Position numbers and translations under genes: made by a program. Below, piece after piece: positions 1 to 10,325 of a DNA stretch of 64,000 nucleotides. The DNA comes from Phaeodactylum tricornutum CCAP 1055/1 (lineage: Eukaryota > Bacillariophyta > Bacillariophyceae > Surirellales > Neidiaceae): the NCBI RefSeq assembly GCF_000150955.2, contig NC_011671.1, forward strand, positions 1,364,001 to 1,428,000, read 5' to 3'. Each line of letters opens with the position of its first letter. Position 1 is the stretch's first letter. A model generated the notes under the pieces. The model was not told the DNA's origin, did no database searches, and worked only from the letters and a program-made list of their open reading frames with translations.

Positions 1-661
1 AGATTTTGCCCTGAGCCTCCGAAAGGAATATCTGACCAGTGAGCTCTTACAATTCTGGTTTGACAAAGGGAAATAAAACAGATGTTGCAATCCCGAATGT
101 CCCGGCTAATCATACATTAATCCTTACATCTGATTCTTCTCGTTTCTGTGCATTATTTACTGTTGTACCATAGCGAAACTTTTATGCGCAGTTACGTAAG
201 TTTAATCACTATCTATCGTCTGTGCCGAAGTTGAATATAAATTCAGTCCTGGCATTTATTGTGAGCTCATAATTTCTCCGATTGGATTCCTTTCTACATA
301 GGAGCCTTTGTCAGAACCCGTTGGGTGGGTATTTTACAATTTGTTCATTGAAGGAGGCGGTACTGAAAGTTACTGTAGATCACATGTACGGAGTCGTTTG
401 CACTGCCTTGTCATTGACATTCCGTTGCAGCATTTCCAACGGAGGCGCGAGCCACAACTTACATTAACAGTAATCTAACCCTTTATGGATTTACTACGTA
501 CGCAGCAAGTTGGCTAACTGTAAATATGTCGAAGAGGCTATGTTTACTAGGAAGGCTAAGATGCAACAACTGCAATCATATGAAAGTCTATGCTAACGCC
601 TGTTCTCGATAAAAGAAAATCCATCATTCACGATATGTGTTGCATCTTCCCGGCCTTGTGC
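1..661. other. Intergenic, no gene seen
   Basis: This is AT-rich sequence downstream of the CCA-adding enzyme stop codon. Only short open frames without recognisable content occur. It probably holds the 3' UTR of the minus-strand gene at its right edge. I see no RNA gene or repeat in it. Confidence 0.5.
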
Positions 662-2983
662 TTAGATGTATTCCGGAAAGGTTTCTTGCAAATGCGTTTT
701 CAGAGCTGCGACGTCCGCGCCTGGGTGTGTAATGATCCAGTTTGATTGCTCGTCCATAACGTCTCGAAATGCTGGTCCTTTCGGAATACCTTTTAAAATG
801 CTCGTTTTCAAAGTATCACCGTCTAGTAGAGGCGGCTGATCCCAAATGCCTATCAATCCAGTTTGCTGTAGAGCCGTCGCAAACGCGTCATATCGTTCGA
901 TCACTCCTTGTCGTCGCTCCTCCAGTATCTCATCAAACACATCTCCTTCAATAGTGTAATCCAGTCTTGTAAATCCATCTTCCAAGGTTGCCATGGCCTC
1001 AGAAATACTCAAAAATAATGAGGCACGCCATAGTGGGCCAACCCGCTGTAAAGGTTTCGCACAAAGCATTCGGAACTCCATCGCATGTTGCCATACTGGA
1101 TCTTCTTCAACTGCACTGTCAACGAGGCGTCCATTCATTGTACCAATTAAACTTCCGGTCAGGCCCTCTGATTTGTCAAACTCGTCACAACTAGCAACGT
1201 ACGTAATCCGGACGTCGCTCAAGAGGATCATGGTAGCTGAAATGTCACAGCCAGCGTTTACTAATTGTGTAAAATCTGTGGAAGCCTTGATGATACGCTC
1301 GACAGCCTCGGCGTCTCGGGTAGGTCGCTTGAGTTTATCCACCAGCAACTTAGCAACGGCGGAACGATTCGCTTTCCTCCCTGTCAGTTTTGGGTTGGAT
1401 GCCTGTCTCACTGGCGTACGATCGTGAATTGGCTTTAGAAAAGCAGCGTACCATAACAGGCGACGAGCTTCTTCGTCTTGTAAAAGACGGTGTTCGACGG
1501 CTCCAAAGGCTGCACGGGAGTTCTTGCACCATAAAGGCGGTGACCATCGGCAATCTGCCAAATGATCATGTGAAGTAGATAACAGCTCAAGCCCTTTGTC
1601 AAATAGAGTAGCTGTAGATGTCGTTTTATCCGGTGCCAAATAGTGCTCAATCGGGAAAACTGTATCAATCAGCCTCAGATTGATCAAAAGCCGCATGGCA
1701 CCAACTGGATCGGGCGATCGCAGCATGAGATCCAGTTCTCCTCCAACTCGTTCACGTGACACTTTTTGCGCCAACGCGTTTCGCACAGATTTATCTTTGG
1801 CGGCTGCTACTAGTTCATCGTCCATGGTAAAGCGTAGACGCGCCGCAAAGCGTACCGAGCGCAAGGCTCGCAATGGATCGTCCAACAGAGTGGTAAGTGG
1901 CGGTAAGGGCGTCGCGACTACGCCTTTACGTAAATCATCAAAACCACGACCTGTCCAGTCTTCAACCTGCCCACTATTGACGTTGTAAAACAAGGCATTT
2001 ATGGTCAAATCACGGCGAAAGGCGTCTTCGGCGGCGGTACCAATTCGCATCAAATCAGGAATACGGCTAGCTTGTGTGTATTCCTCGGCGCGGAGATTAA
2101 CGAAATCTATCCAAAAGGAACCAACCTTCATAGTAGCAGTTTCTAAATGCTTCGACTTTTCGGGATTTTTTAAAACGACTCCGACCGCGATGGTATCCTG
2201 GCCTTCCATCGAAAGGTATTCATTCAAACGGTCGGCGAACTCTCGTCCCAACATATCATCCAACGCAATGTCGATATCAACAGGTTGTGCATCTTTGTCG
2301 GTATTCACCAATACTTTGGTGCCTTGCCGTCCCATGGACGGTGCCGACGGTTTTTGAAACTTTGAAGTAAGGCGTTGACTACCAACATCCAATACTTTGT
2401 GATAAGTCTGAAACTCTGGGGTTGCGAGCAGCTTGTCCCGCACCCACCCCCCAGCAACCCGTAATGTGGTATCCAATTTGGTTTCGGAACGGACTTGGCG
2501 CAGGAGGGTAAACAAAGCCCGTTCCTCTTCCGTGAGCTGAATTGATGGGCCGTAGCCCTGGCGGGGTTGTGTGGGCAACGCAGAAATCCCTGGTGCGCTA
2601 CTACTACTACTCTTCGTGTGCGTATTGCGCCGTTGTGTTTGCGGTTGCGCCTGTCTTTGTTGTGACGTTGGCGGCACGCGGCGAGAGTCTTCCGATACAC
2701 GGTAAAACGAATTCTCGTATTCGATTGCGGCGGCCGCACCAGAGGCGAGCACAGAGGCTATCGTTGAGGAAGAAGATGCAAAGCGACAGTGTGAAGTAAA
2801 TTCGGCGAACGAGCCGCTTAAGAATCGTAGTTCACGCGAATCAAGTGCCATGTTAAGGTTGGAATTCCGAAAGGCGGATCGAGCGGTGACAGTGTTCCGT
2901 ATTCGTAGAGTTTGGCAGTTCGACGATTTCCTGAGGACAACGAGTGGCGTAGGCCGAGCTACCCACGCGATAGTAGACTTCAT
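662..2983 (-). CDS. CCA-adding enzyme (tRNA nucleotidyltransferase), probably organelle-targeted or dual
   Basis: Class II tRNA nucleotidyltransferase / poly(A) polymerase family, which adds or repairs the 3' CCA end of tRNAs. The head domain shows RVAGGWVRDKLL, then the catalytic DIDIALDD aspartates, RRDLTINALFYN, and the DDPLRALRSVRFAARLRF block that links to the nucleotide-selecting helix region; a long helical body follows. I chose the ATG at 2983 (773 aa) because it opens a basic, Ser/Arg-rich leader suited to a mitochondrial presequence. The frame stays open to an ATG at 3268 (868 aa), but that extension looks unlike protein and contains the promoter-type motif near 3096-3115. The region between about 2300 and 2700 encodes a low-complexity Ser/Gln/Arg linker before the head domain. 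Family call is firm; start and cellular location are inferred. Confidence 0.93.
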   Translation of the reverse strand: MKSTIAWVARPTPLVVLRKSSNCQTLRIRNTVTARSAFRNSNLNMALDSRELRFLSGSFAEFTSHCRFASSSSTIASVLASGAAAAIEYENSFYRVSEDSRRVPPTSQQRQAQPQTQRRNTHTKSSSSSAPGISALPTQPRQGYGPSIQLTEEERALFTLLRQVRSETKLDTTLRVAGGWVRDKLLATPEFQTYHKVLDVGSQRLTSKFQKPSAPSMGRQGTKVLVNTDKDAQPVDIDIALDDMLGREFADRLNEYLSMEGQDTIAVGVVLKNPEKSKHLETATMKVGSFWIDFVNLRAEEYTQASRIPDLMRIGTAAEDAFRRDLTINALFYNVNSGQVEDWTGRGFDDLRKGVVATPLPPLTTLLDDPLRALRSVRFAARLRFTMDDELVAAAKDKSVRNALAQKVSRERVGGELDLMLRSPDPVGAMRLLINLRLIDTVFPIEHYLAPDKTTSTATLFDKGLELLSTSHDHLADCRWSPPLWCKNSRAAFGAVEHRLLQDEEARRLLWYAAFLKPIHDRTPVRQASNPKLTGRKANRSAVAKLLVDKLKRPTRDAEAVERIIKASTDFTQLVNAGCDISATMILLSDVRITYVASCDEFDKSEGLTGSLIGTMNGRLVDSAVEEDPVWQHAMEFRMLCAKPLQRVGPLWRASLFLSISEAMATLEDGFTRLDYTIEGDVFDEILEERRQGVIERYDAFATALQQTGLIGIWDQPPLLDGDTLKTSILKGIPKGPAFRDVMDEQSNWIITHPGADVAALKTHLQETFPEYI

Positions 2984-4176
2984 GGTAATTGCGTGTAGCA
3001 GTATGAGTAGATTTACTGTTAGCCCCTGTATCCACCGAACGCGAGCCAATGGCTTGGTGGCAAGACGTCTTGACTTGCTGCGGTAAGTTGCTGGGTTGAC
3101 TGTGAGTGTGAATGGATTGTTTGTTGTCGAACAATGGCACTCGGTAGTAGTCCCTCGATGGCTGGGGTAACTTCGTCTTCGATGTCGTCTTGGTCGCTGT
3201 CGATGGGATTGCGACGACAAGAAAAAGATTTCCGCGTTTGTTGTTTGGAACAAGGCCGACTTGACCATAGCACCAGGTATGTACTGACTGCAAAGGGTAA
3301 GTGAAGTACAGCAACGGAAGTCGTGCCTTGCTATGATGGGATGATCAAAACAGATTCTTCACTGGTGTTCTTGTGAATCAATTGTAAAAGTATGGTTTGG
3401 TAGACTTTGTCAGAGGACAATCAAAAGTTGTCAATCCGCCCAAGTCGAAGGACCCAAGGCGAATCGCTTTTTTGTTTGTTGTCTGCGTCTGCGTTGGCAG
3501 TTGTGGGATCGTGGGATCGTGGGTGTGGGGGTGAAGTATCTATCTATGCCTTGACGTGGGTTGGTGGAATGTTCGGTCGGAGGGCAACGAAGACGACGTG
3601 CACAGCGGTTCTGTTTACGTCAACCTTTCCGTCGCCATTGTCGTATGGGTACGTACGACACTTTACAGGTTCCTTTTACATTTACAGGTATGTTATGTTA
3701 CTGTTTGTCACTGCCGTGCGTTCGGTCCATCACGGACGTTGATTCGGATGAGCTGTTGTTATTTTCTAATTCGTGTCGTTCGCGGACGATTCACAGCTGA
3801 AAAGAGTCTCTCCTCAACGTACATTTATGTTCCTTACAAATAATAAATCTTAAAAAGCCTTTAGGTAGTATCGCTGGAAATGTTGAAATGGCCGTGTCGG
3901 AGATTCTTCAACGTTTCCGGGTGGATGGATATCTCCGGATCCCGCAAAAAGACCTTTGTTCATGAGTCCAAATTCCGGGTTGTATCGAACGATTGACAGC
4001 TATTCGGTTTCACATCGGGCGAGAGATCCACAGCGGAACTATGGCACAATTCGTTTTTTGCTTTTTTTCCAAACCAATATACTATCAAAAGGATTCAATG
4101 CAAACTCTGGTAGAGGAATGCCATTTGTACAGTAACTTTCATTGGTTGACAAAATGAAAAGCAGCAAAAGAAGAAC
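2984..4176. other. Intergenic / 5' region between CCA enzyme and tRNA-like locus
   Basis: No convincing protein gene. The stretch next to the CCA enzyme carries a TGACTGTGAGTGTGAATGG-type motif (3098-3115), which fits its promoter. Several overlapping short plus-strand frames near 3407-3843 lack any family signature. T-runs at about 4140-4170 on the minus strand could terminate a Pol III transcript from the adjacent tRNA-like locus. Confidence 0.45.
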
Positions 4177-4258
4177 TCATAAGACCCTCACTCTGACCAC
4201 TGAGTTACAAGAGCTATGGAAATGCTCAAGCAGAGGTTTGAACTCTGGACCAAGGGCT
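4177..4258 (-). tRNA. Candidate circularly permuted tRNA gene, tRNA-Ile(UAU)-like
   Basis: On the minus strand the 3' half comes first (4258 to 4223) and the 5' half second (4214 to 4177), with an 8-nt spacer TTTCCATA (4222-4215). The 3' half reads: anticodon-stem strand GCCCT, variable TGGTC, a perfect 5-bp T arm CAGAG-TTCAAAC-CTCTG, acceptor CTTGAGC, discriminator A. The 5' half reads: acceptor GCTCTTG, T8 A9, D arm ACTC-AGTGGTCA-GAGT, G26, anticodon stem AGGGT, loop CTTATGA with anticodon UAU. AGGGT pairs fully with GCCCT (one G-U). Joined at 37/38 it makes a 73-nt cloverleaf. The flanks also pair: GTTCTT after the 5' half (4176-4171) with AAGAAC before the 3' half (4270-4265), as expected for a splicing substrate. 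Oddities: two adjacent U-U mismatches (5-68, 6-67) in the acceptor stem, A10 instead of G10, and G37 instead of A37. A and B boxes are present in swapped order. It could be a decayed locus. Confidence 0.6.
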
Positions 4259-4451
4259 GCATTCGTTCTTTTCGCAACGGGGTTGCTACCTTCGCGTCCG
4301 TACTGAGTTCTACAGGTCGTTTTTTAAGTATATATTCATTAAGAAAATGGGTCTTCAGAATAAGCACGCAGCCAGCAATTTTGCGTTCAAAGTCTCATTC
4401 ACGTCAAGCTCACTGCCATCTCGATGCCAACCGCAAAGAGTACATTTGACC

Positions 4452-4881
4452 ATGGTAAGTATGGTTGTGGTAGAGGGAATGTGGTAAAGGCACAGGAAGG
4501 ATTACACGACGTTCCAACGACATGCATTCATTTTGTCGCTTCCTCTACTATCTATTGCACACTCACGGAACTTTTACTGCTTCACAGATTTTCCTTTCCT
4601 TCTTCAAAACTCTCGTCGGCAAAGAAGTCGCAGTGGAACTCAAAAACGATGTCGTCTTGACCGGGACTTTGCACAGTGTCGATCAATACCTTAATATCAA
4701 GCTTATTCACGTGCAAGTTGTACAGCCTGAAAGATACCCGCAGCTAGTAGCCCTGAAGAGCGTCTTTGTGCGAGGAAGTGTGGTCCGTTACATACAGATA
4801 GATCCGCAACACGTCGATACGGAGCTACTTCAAGACGCGGCACGGAAAGAAAATGCTCCGGCCAAGACTGCAAAAGCTTGA
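4452..4881 (+). CDS. LSM2: U6 snRNA-associated Sm-like protein LSm2
   Basis: Subunit of the LSm1-7 (cytoplasmic mRNA decay) and LSm2-8 (U6 snRNP) heptameric rings. The first coding exon is only the ATG at 4452-4454, followed at once by a GTAAGT donor. The intron runs 4455-4587 and ends TTCACAG, and exon 2 is 4588-4881. The 98-aa product begins M-IFLSFFKTLVG, which matches the usual LSm2 start. The Sm1 motif has ELKNDVVLTGTLHSVDQYLNIKL and the Sm2 motif has FVRGSVVRYIQI. Length is close to the family's usual about 95 aa. Exon 2 alone also has an in-frame ATG reading from 4522, but that adds unrelated residues. It is divergent from the minus-strand tRNA-like locus, which lies in its promoter region. 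Confidence 0.93.
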
Positions 4882-5313
4882 AATTGGAATGGAAACGATC
4901 GGTTATTGGGATGGAGAAGATGTGCACAGCCAAGCAGTCGAAGCTGATGTAGTGGCATTACCGCGAGAGCTTCGCAATCTAGTTTCTGCAGTGCTCTTCC
5001 TGCTCCTTTGTCGCGGAGTTGTTCGTTGGCTTACCAACAACGATAGTTTGAGGGTACGATTGCAGTAGTGTAATTGAAAAAAGATTACTCGTTCCCATAC
5101 TAAAGGAAGAACTAAAATTGGAAAAACAAAATGACGGAATAGACTTCTCAATCTGCTTTTGTTGTCCTGCGTGACATGAACCAATCTATCCGCCTTTCCT
5201 CTTTTCGTGTAAACTTTGTACAACCGTGTCGTGTCCTCTATATTTTATTAAGTGTATTGATGCAATAGAAATTAATGAATGCGGCAAACCGATCCAGCCG
5301 AGACTCCGCTTTG
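4882..5313. other. Intergenic between convergent genes
   Basis: Spacer between the convergent LSM2 and ATG11-like genes, presumably the two 3' UTRs. No gene, repeat or RNA feature recognised. Confidence 0.5.
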
Positions 5314-8050
5314 CTACGGCTTAGGTTGGACGACTTCGACCGTCAAAACCCAAAACTTTGTATCCACCGGCAGCCCGTATGGATTCGCATCGGTTCCTGA
5401 TTCACCTGCCACTAGCTCTTCCTTGTAAACGATCCGTCCCAAAATAAAGTTGGGCGAACCCTTTACACAATCCGAAGAAAGATAATGGTGAGGACAGCGC
5501 GTGTGAAATGCGACATACGATCGTTTTCCTCCCGAACCAAAGCCTGTTGGCATAAACAACGCGAAATCTCCAACGGAAAAGCTTGTGTGGCTGATCTTGT
5601 CGCTTAGCTTGCTGTCTGCCAAAGTTGTCCGCGTCGCATCCTTGGCCAGAAGAGCTTGAGATTTGGCATCTGCCAATTCTTTTTCGAGTTTCATTAACTT
5701 GGCTTCGTTCGCCTTGTTGGACTGGTCACCGAGCTTTGCAAGGTTCGCTTCTTCGACATAGGTTTTGGGTGGCTTGCCACCCATGCGCTCTAATGCTTGG
5801 CGAAGAACAGCATTTTCGTATGCGAGTGCCTTGGCTTCGGCTTCGGCAACAGCGCCGCCGTCCGTGCCCATGATGAAATTCGTCCCGCTCTGTTCATCTG
5901 CACTAACAATCAAATGGTCTTGCTGTTGCTGCTGTTCTTGTGACATGGGTGCGTTGCTCGATGTCATATTTACTTGTCCAGCCGGTGCCACACTGGCCAT
6001 CATAGAAGTTTCCGCAGTCAGAGACGAAGCACTACTCGCCCCCTGCTCATTCACTCCGCTCCTTTTCTGCATCAATGTGTCTGGATCCTCCGTATCATAA
6101 CCAACATCAGGCAATGTATCTAGCTCCAACATCGGCGGTAGCTGAGGAGTAAACAGCGGCGGAGGAGTTGCCAGAGTAGGCGCGAAAACTTCAAAAAAAG
6201 CAGGCATCAAGTGTCTTGCAGAGCCGCGCAAAAACTTTTCCCGGGCTTTCACTTCATTGGCTCGGATCGAGGCCACTTTTTCCATCATGGCTGCACAAGA
6301 GGACGTTACAGCTTGTCCGTAGGCTCGACGACGGCGAATTTCGGAGAGAAAATCCCGATACGAGTCGGGGAGTTCCGCAACGTGTTCTAAATGTACCATA
6401 TTCTCGACTTGCTGGGAAAGTGCATCGCGGAGAACACCAACACTGGAGAGAACTCGTTGAATCAAGGACTGAGAAACACTGACATCACGAAGGCGGACTT
6501 TCATTCGTTTCATTGTCCGCGTTTTAGACTCAGCCACTTTTTCCATCAGCATCTTCATAGCTTCATCATCGGTTATCATGGAAGGCACAATGCTTTTCGA
6601 TACATCTGACATGGCACGCAGAGGTGTAAAAGCAGCCTGTACGTCATCGTCATCGCCTGCATTGATTGCGTTCATAATCACTTTGACAACTTCGCGGTAA
6701 GAGGTTGTCAAGCCATCGAGACGACTTGCCTGTCGATTCCGAATTCCCTTTGCCTTTCCATCGACTTCTAACCAAAGATGCTGAATTTCTTCTTCAGCTT
6801 CCCGATCTTGCCGATTCTCTTCGGCTCGCGAAGCGGGGGTCCCCAAATCTCGAAAGCCAGTATCCAAATCGCCAAAGAGCGTTATCAATCGTTGGTGTGA
6901 AGTTTGACACTGCTGCGCCCATGCTCTTTCTCTTTCTACGGGTACTGTGTCCAATAGAGATTCTATGGACCGGCCCGAAGAGCGAGCTGTTGAAATCAGC
7001 GACGGATGCAATCGTATAGCATCCAAGTTCTGCAGAATGGATTCAAACCTTTGCAGCAGGGATCCGTGCGCATTTGATTTGGATTGAAACGCTGTCGTAA
7101 ATTCAGCTCGAGTACGTGATGCTGCATGATAGTGATCAGATAGATTTGAAACCGCGGCACGCAGAGCTCTTGCCACCACCGCCTGTTCCTGCACACAGTT
7201 TATACAAGCGGACAACCGCAAATCCGCACCGTCGGCCAGGACACGGCCCTGACTTAGATACAGCATAAACTGTCGTTCGTACGCTGCCAATGCCTGATGC
7301 AGTGGCGGCGACATGGTCGGATTGAGATTTAGGGGGCTTGGGCCCGGGGCTTCCTTTGGAATTTGCAGCTCCATGGGTTCCAGGTGGCAAACTGGGGATT
7401 CGGGGGCTTGCTGGGATAGCGACTGCTTCGAAAAGAGAAACAAACGACGAGCACCAGATCGTTCAGTTGAGCATAAAATATTTCGAGGCGCGTCTGTATC
7501 CTCTTGAATGGGGTTGTCTTCGGCGTCACCTAAATGTAGTGCGTTGAGGACTTCATCGGATTGAAGCGTAGAATCTTTTGGTACTTTGTAAGGTGGTCCC
7601 AGGAGCAAAATTTGGTCGGAAGTGGGAACAGCTGCGGCCAGATGCCCTCTAATATTGGCAACGCTGCGTCAGAATAACAAAAGAGTGTAAGAAAACTCGC
7701 CATTCCGAGCAAAGGATAACATTCTTTGTGGGAATTCTGTAGAACTCAGCAAGCAGTAGAATCGACTGATCAGGTACACAGTACGTAGCGCAATTTCCCC
7801 AGAGCCCCAGAGATGCCCGACCTTCCCACATGTGCGATTATCGTTTGAAAACAGTCCTCCGACTCAGTTACCCGGGCCAAAGTGAGCGCAGACTTTGACA
7901 ATACAAACGCGCACAAGTTGCAGTTTAACTCGAAATGACTCACGTAAGTTCAGATGGGTGTAAGGAAAGTTTGTAGGTCACCCCTGTTCCCGCTACAAGC
8001 ACGCGAATAGAAGTCGGCCCTACCGTCGTGCTAGGCATGTTCGAGCTCAT
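5314..8050 (-). CDS. ATG11: Autophagy scaffold ATG11 / FIP200 (RB1CC1)-like
   Basis: Likely the ATG1/ULK-complex scaffold that links selective cargo receptors to the autophagy initiation kinase. I assemble two exons: exon 1 8050-7944 (starts MSSNMPSTTVG) and exon 2 7663-5314, with a GTGAGT...CAG intron of 279 bp (7942-7664). The 818-aa product starts with a ubiquitin-like fold (about residues 14-70, including IRVLVAGTGVTYKL and the ILLLGPPYK motif split near the junction). A long helical, coiled-coil body follows. The C terminus (about 725-815) is an ATG11 C-terminal domain: FSVGDFALFMPTGF, a YVAFHTRCPHHYL block, and FILGRIVYKE. A Met/Gln/Ser-rich linker lies in the middle. The first exon is needed to complete the ubiquitin-like fold. 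Shares a divergent promoter with the NTAQ1 gene. Confidence 0.8.
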
Positions 8051-8612
8051 CTTCCCTTACTGTGGGCTTCCGCCCTTGCGTCTTCGTGCAGATCGCTTCT
8101 TTGCAACCCAAGGTAAGAATCGTGGAACAAGTCTTCCACTAAAAACTTGCTCGGGTCTGTCCACCGTAGTAAAGGATTCCAGACGTCTCGCCGTGAGGAA
8201 CTAACTCACTGACTGTCACAGTCAGACAATTTCTTTTTTTCTGTAGTCGTTCGTTTTCTTTCTGTTCCTCTTTGAGCGATTTGTGCTAGTTCTTTGTGCT
8301 GGTTTTTGCTCCTAACTGGAAGCAGCGTGCCAGGCCTTTCTGGTGCTCTACAATAAAGTTACATAAGACAGTTGGTCACTGTCAGACACTACTGAGAGAA
8401 CCCGAGCATGATTGGAAATCACTTCCGGGTTTCCAACTGCAATAAGCTTGCTGACTGTGACACATTGACACGAGTTCGTATCCTCGACCGCGTGATCTTT
8501 CACTCTCACAACGTCGAATCCATTGACGATTGAGTTCCTCACTGTCAATAGGGTATATTTCCCGCTTGGTTCCGGATGATCCACCTGTCTTCATGGCATC
8601 ATCGCTCCAGCA
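8051..8612. other. Divergent 5' region of ATG11-like and NTAQ1 genes
   Basis: About 560 bp between two divergent starts with no coding frame of substance. It holds a perfect odd-centred palindrome of the TGACTGT/ACAGTCA type at 8210-8224 and a CACTGTCAGACA copy at 8377-8388. Confidence 0.5.
8210..8224. promoter_or_regulatory. TGACTGTCACAGTCA palindrome
   Basis: A 15-nt inverted repeat with 7-nt arms around a single C, in the shared 5' region of two divergent genes. The same half-site recurs in front of many genes in this window, so a transcription-factor site is plausible, but this is inference from position and repetition only. Confidence 0.45.
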
Positions 8613-9275
8613 ATGGAAACGTGCGCACGGGAACGAGCGGAGTCGGCGAAGCAATCAGTCGCGAACGTTCAAAGCGACTATGAGTTGCGCATACCCTATT
8701 ACTGCGAAGAGAACTGCTGGAGGCTGCTACATCGCAGAACGTCCTCAGTCTCGAGTCGTTTTTACGTCGTATTCATATCCAATGCGCAAAAGACTGTGCC
8801 TGTCTTTCGTCAACGCGCAAGTGAAGATCCGCTGAAACCGTGCTACTGGGATTATCACGTAATTTTGGTCGAGATTTCTGCGGACAACAATGACAGCGTA
8901 CCCGCAAGAGTGTACGATATTGACAGTCGTTGCCGCTATCCTTGTCCGTTGCCCGAATACTTGCAGCAATCATTTCCATTCGTGCTTCCACCGCATTTTA
9001 AACCATATTTTCGGGTGGTGGATGGGGCGCTCTATCTGGAGCACTTTTCCAGCGATCGGTCGCACATGTTCAACGAATCAACACAGACTTGGAATGCTCC
9101 ACCGCCAAGCTATAGATGCATTCAATCCGGTCCCAGTAACCTTGATCGCTATCTTGATTTCTCCGCGGAACACGACGATGCGTTGGTATACGGGCGGCTA
9201 TTTACTCTTGATCAAATTGCAAACCTGGAGTTTGACACGGGAACATCAGATGCGGAACGGTTATACGGACGCTAA
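8613..9275 (+). CDS. NTAQ1: Protein N-terminal glutamine amidohydrolase
   Basis: Converts N-terminal Gln of proteins to Glu, feeding the Arg/N-degron pathway. The 220-aa single-exon protein carries the family landmarks in order: IPYYCEENCWRLL (catalytic Cys), FYVVFISNAQKTVPVFRQ, CYWDYHVILVE (catalytic His), VYDIDSRCRYPCPLPEY (third catalytic acid region), FRVVDGALYLEHFSSDRSHM, the Pro-rich WNAPPPSYRCI and a closing LFTLDQIANLEF. Length is near the animal enzyme (about 205 aa), with a slightly longer N terminus. The ATG at 8613 is the first in frame before the YCEEN block. Cytosolic or nuclear location is expected. It faces the uridine kinase gene tail to tail. Confidence 0.93.
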   Translation: METCARERAESAKQSVANVQSDYELRIPYYCEENCWRLLHRRTSSVSSRFYVVFISNAQKTVPVFRQRASEDPLKPCYWDYHVILVEISADNNDSVPARVYDIDSRCRYPCPLPEYLQQSFPFVLPPHFKPYFRVVDGALYLEHFSSDRSHMFNESTQTWNAPPPSYRCIQSGPSNLDRYLDFSAEHDDALVYGRLFTLDQIANLEFDTGTSDAERLYGR

Positions 9276-9456
9276 CAAAATCATGCATACGACGGCTCTG
9301 GCGTTAGCGATACATTATTTACAGTCAGCACTTCAAGAGATGAATATTTTGAATTCACAGCTAGAGAATAAGCCACAAAAAAGTCACGATGTGCAAGCCA
9401 AATTATCTAAGTTGTTTATAGTTACTGTAATAGTTGTATTCCCAAGGAAGCAAAAA

Positions 9457-10181
9457 TCATGCTGAAATGTTAGCCTTGCATCTTAAATGATTGGTCAACA
9501 TGTCGACTGCTACTACCATCGAATGACCGTTTGAATGCACAATCAAGTCCGCTACCTTTTTCGACGGCTCCACCCACTCTTCGTGCATCGGTCGTACCGT
9601 CTTTTGGTACTGAGCAATGACTTCCTCAAATGTGCGTCCGCGCTCTTTGGTATCTCGTTGCAAGCGTCTTGCTAAACGAATGTCAGCGTCGGCATCCTAT
9701 GACAACAGGTAGAACAGAGTAAACAAAAGGTTAGATAACTGTAAACGTCAACGGAAACCAGAGGGATGCTCCGAATTGTCGTGGCACATACCACAAACAC
9801 TTTAACGTCCATTTCTTTGGCTAAGACCGGGTGGCAAAATAACAAAATGCCTTCGATCAGAATGATTTTTCGGGTAACCATGGGTTTGGTTTCGTCGGTT
9901 CGAGAATGCGTGGTAAAATCATAGGTCGGGACATCACAGGTCACCCCTTGCTTTAGACACCGTACGTGTTCAATGAGGAGGTCCGTGTCCAATGCTTCTG
10001 GATGATCAAAATTTGTCTTGGCCCGCTCTTCGATCGATTTGTGTTTCAGGCATTTGTAATAAGAATCATGAATGAGGTAATTTACGTTCTCTTCGCCGCC
10101 CAGAGCCTCGAAGAGCTTTCTTGCCAGAGTGGTTTTTCCCGCACCCGTGCCTCCTGCAATACCTATTGTGATTGGAATCAT
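9457..10181 (-). CDS. Uridine kinase
   Basis: Phosphorylates uridine and cytidine to UMP and CMP in pyrimidine salvage. Two exons: 10181-9792 and 9696-9457, with a GTATGT...ATAG intron of 95 bp, phase 0. The product is 209 aa, a single kinase domain without the extra uracil phosphoribosyltransferase domain of plant forms. Visible motifs: P-loop GIAGGTGAGKTTLARKL near the N terminus, YLIHDSYYK (substrate-binding Asp/Tyr), FDHPEALDTDLL, VPTYDFTTHSR, ILIEGILLF, and in exon 2 DADIRLARRLQRDTKERGR (lid) and VEPSKKVADLIV. The ATG at 10181 places the P-loop a few residues from the start, as in bacterial Udk. Confidence 0.92.
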
Positions 10182-10325
10182 GAGGAATGGCAGCAATGGT
10201 ATGATGACATTTAGGTTCCAACGCCTCTCGAATTAAAAGTCTCGGCTGGATGCCAACAATATTCTCATGGTTGGGTAGTCTCCTCTGGGAGGTGGAGGAA
10301 GAGATGATAGTGACGGTGTTAGTGG

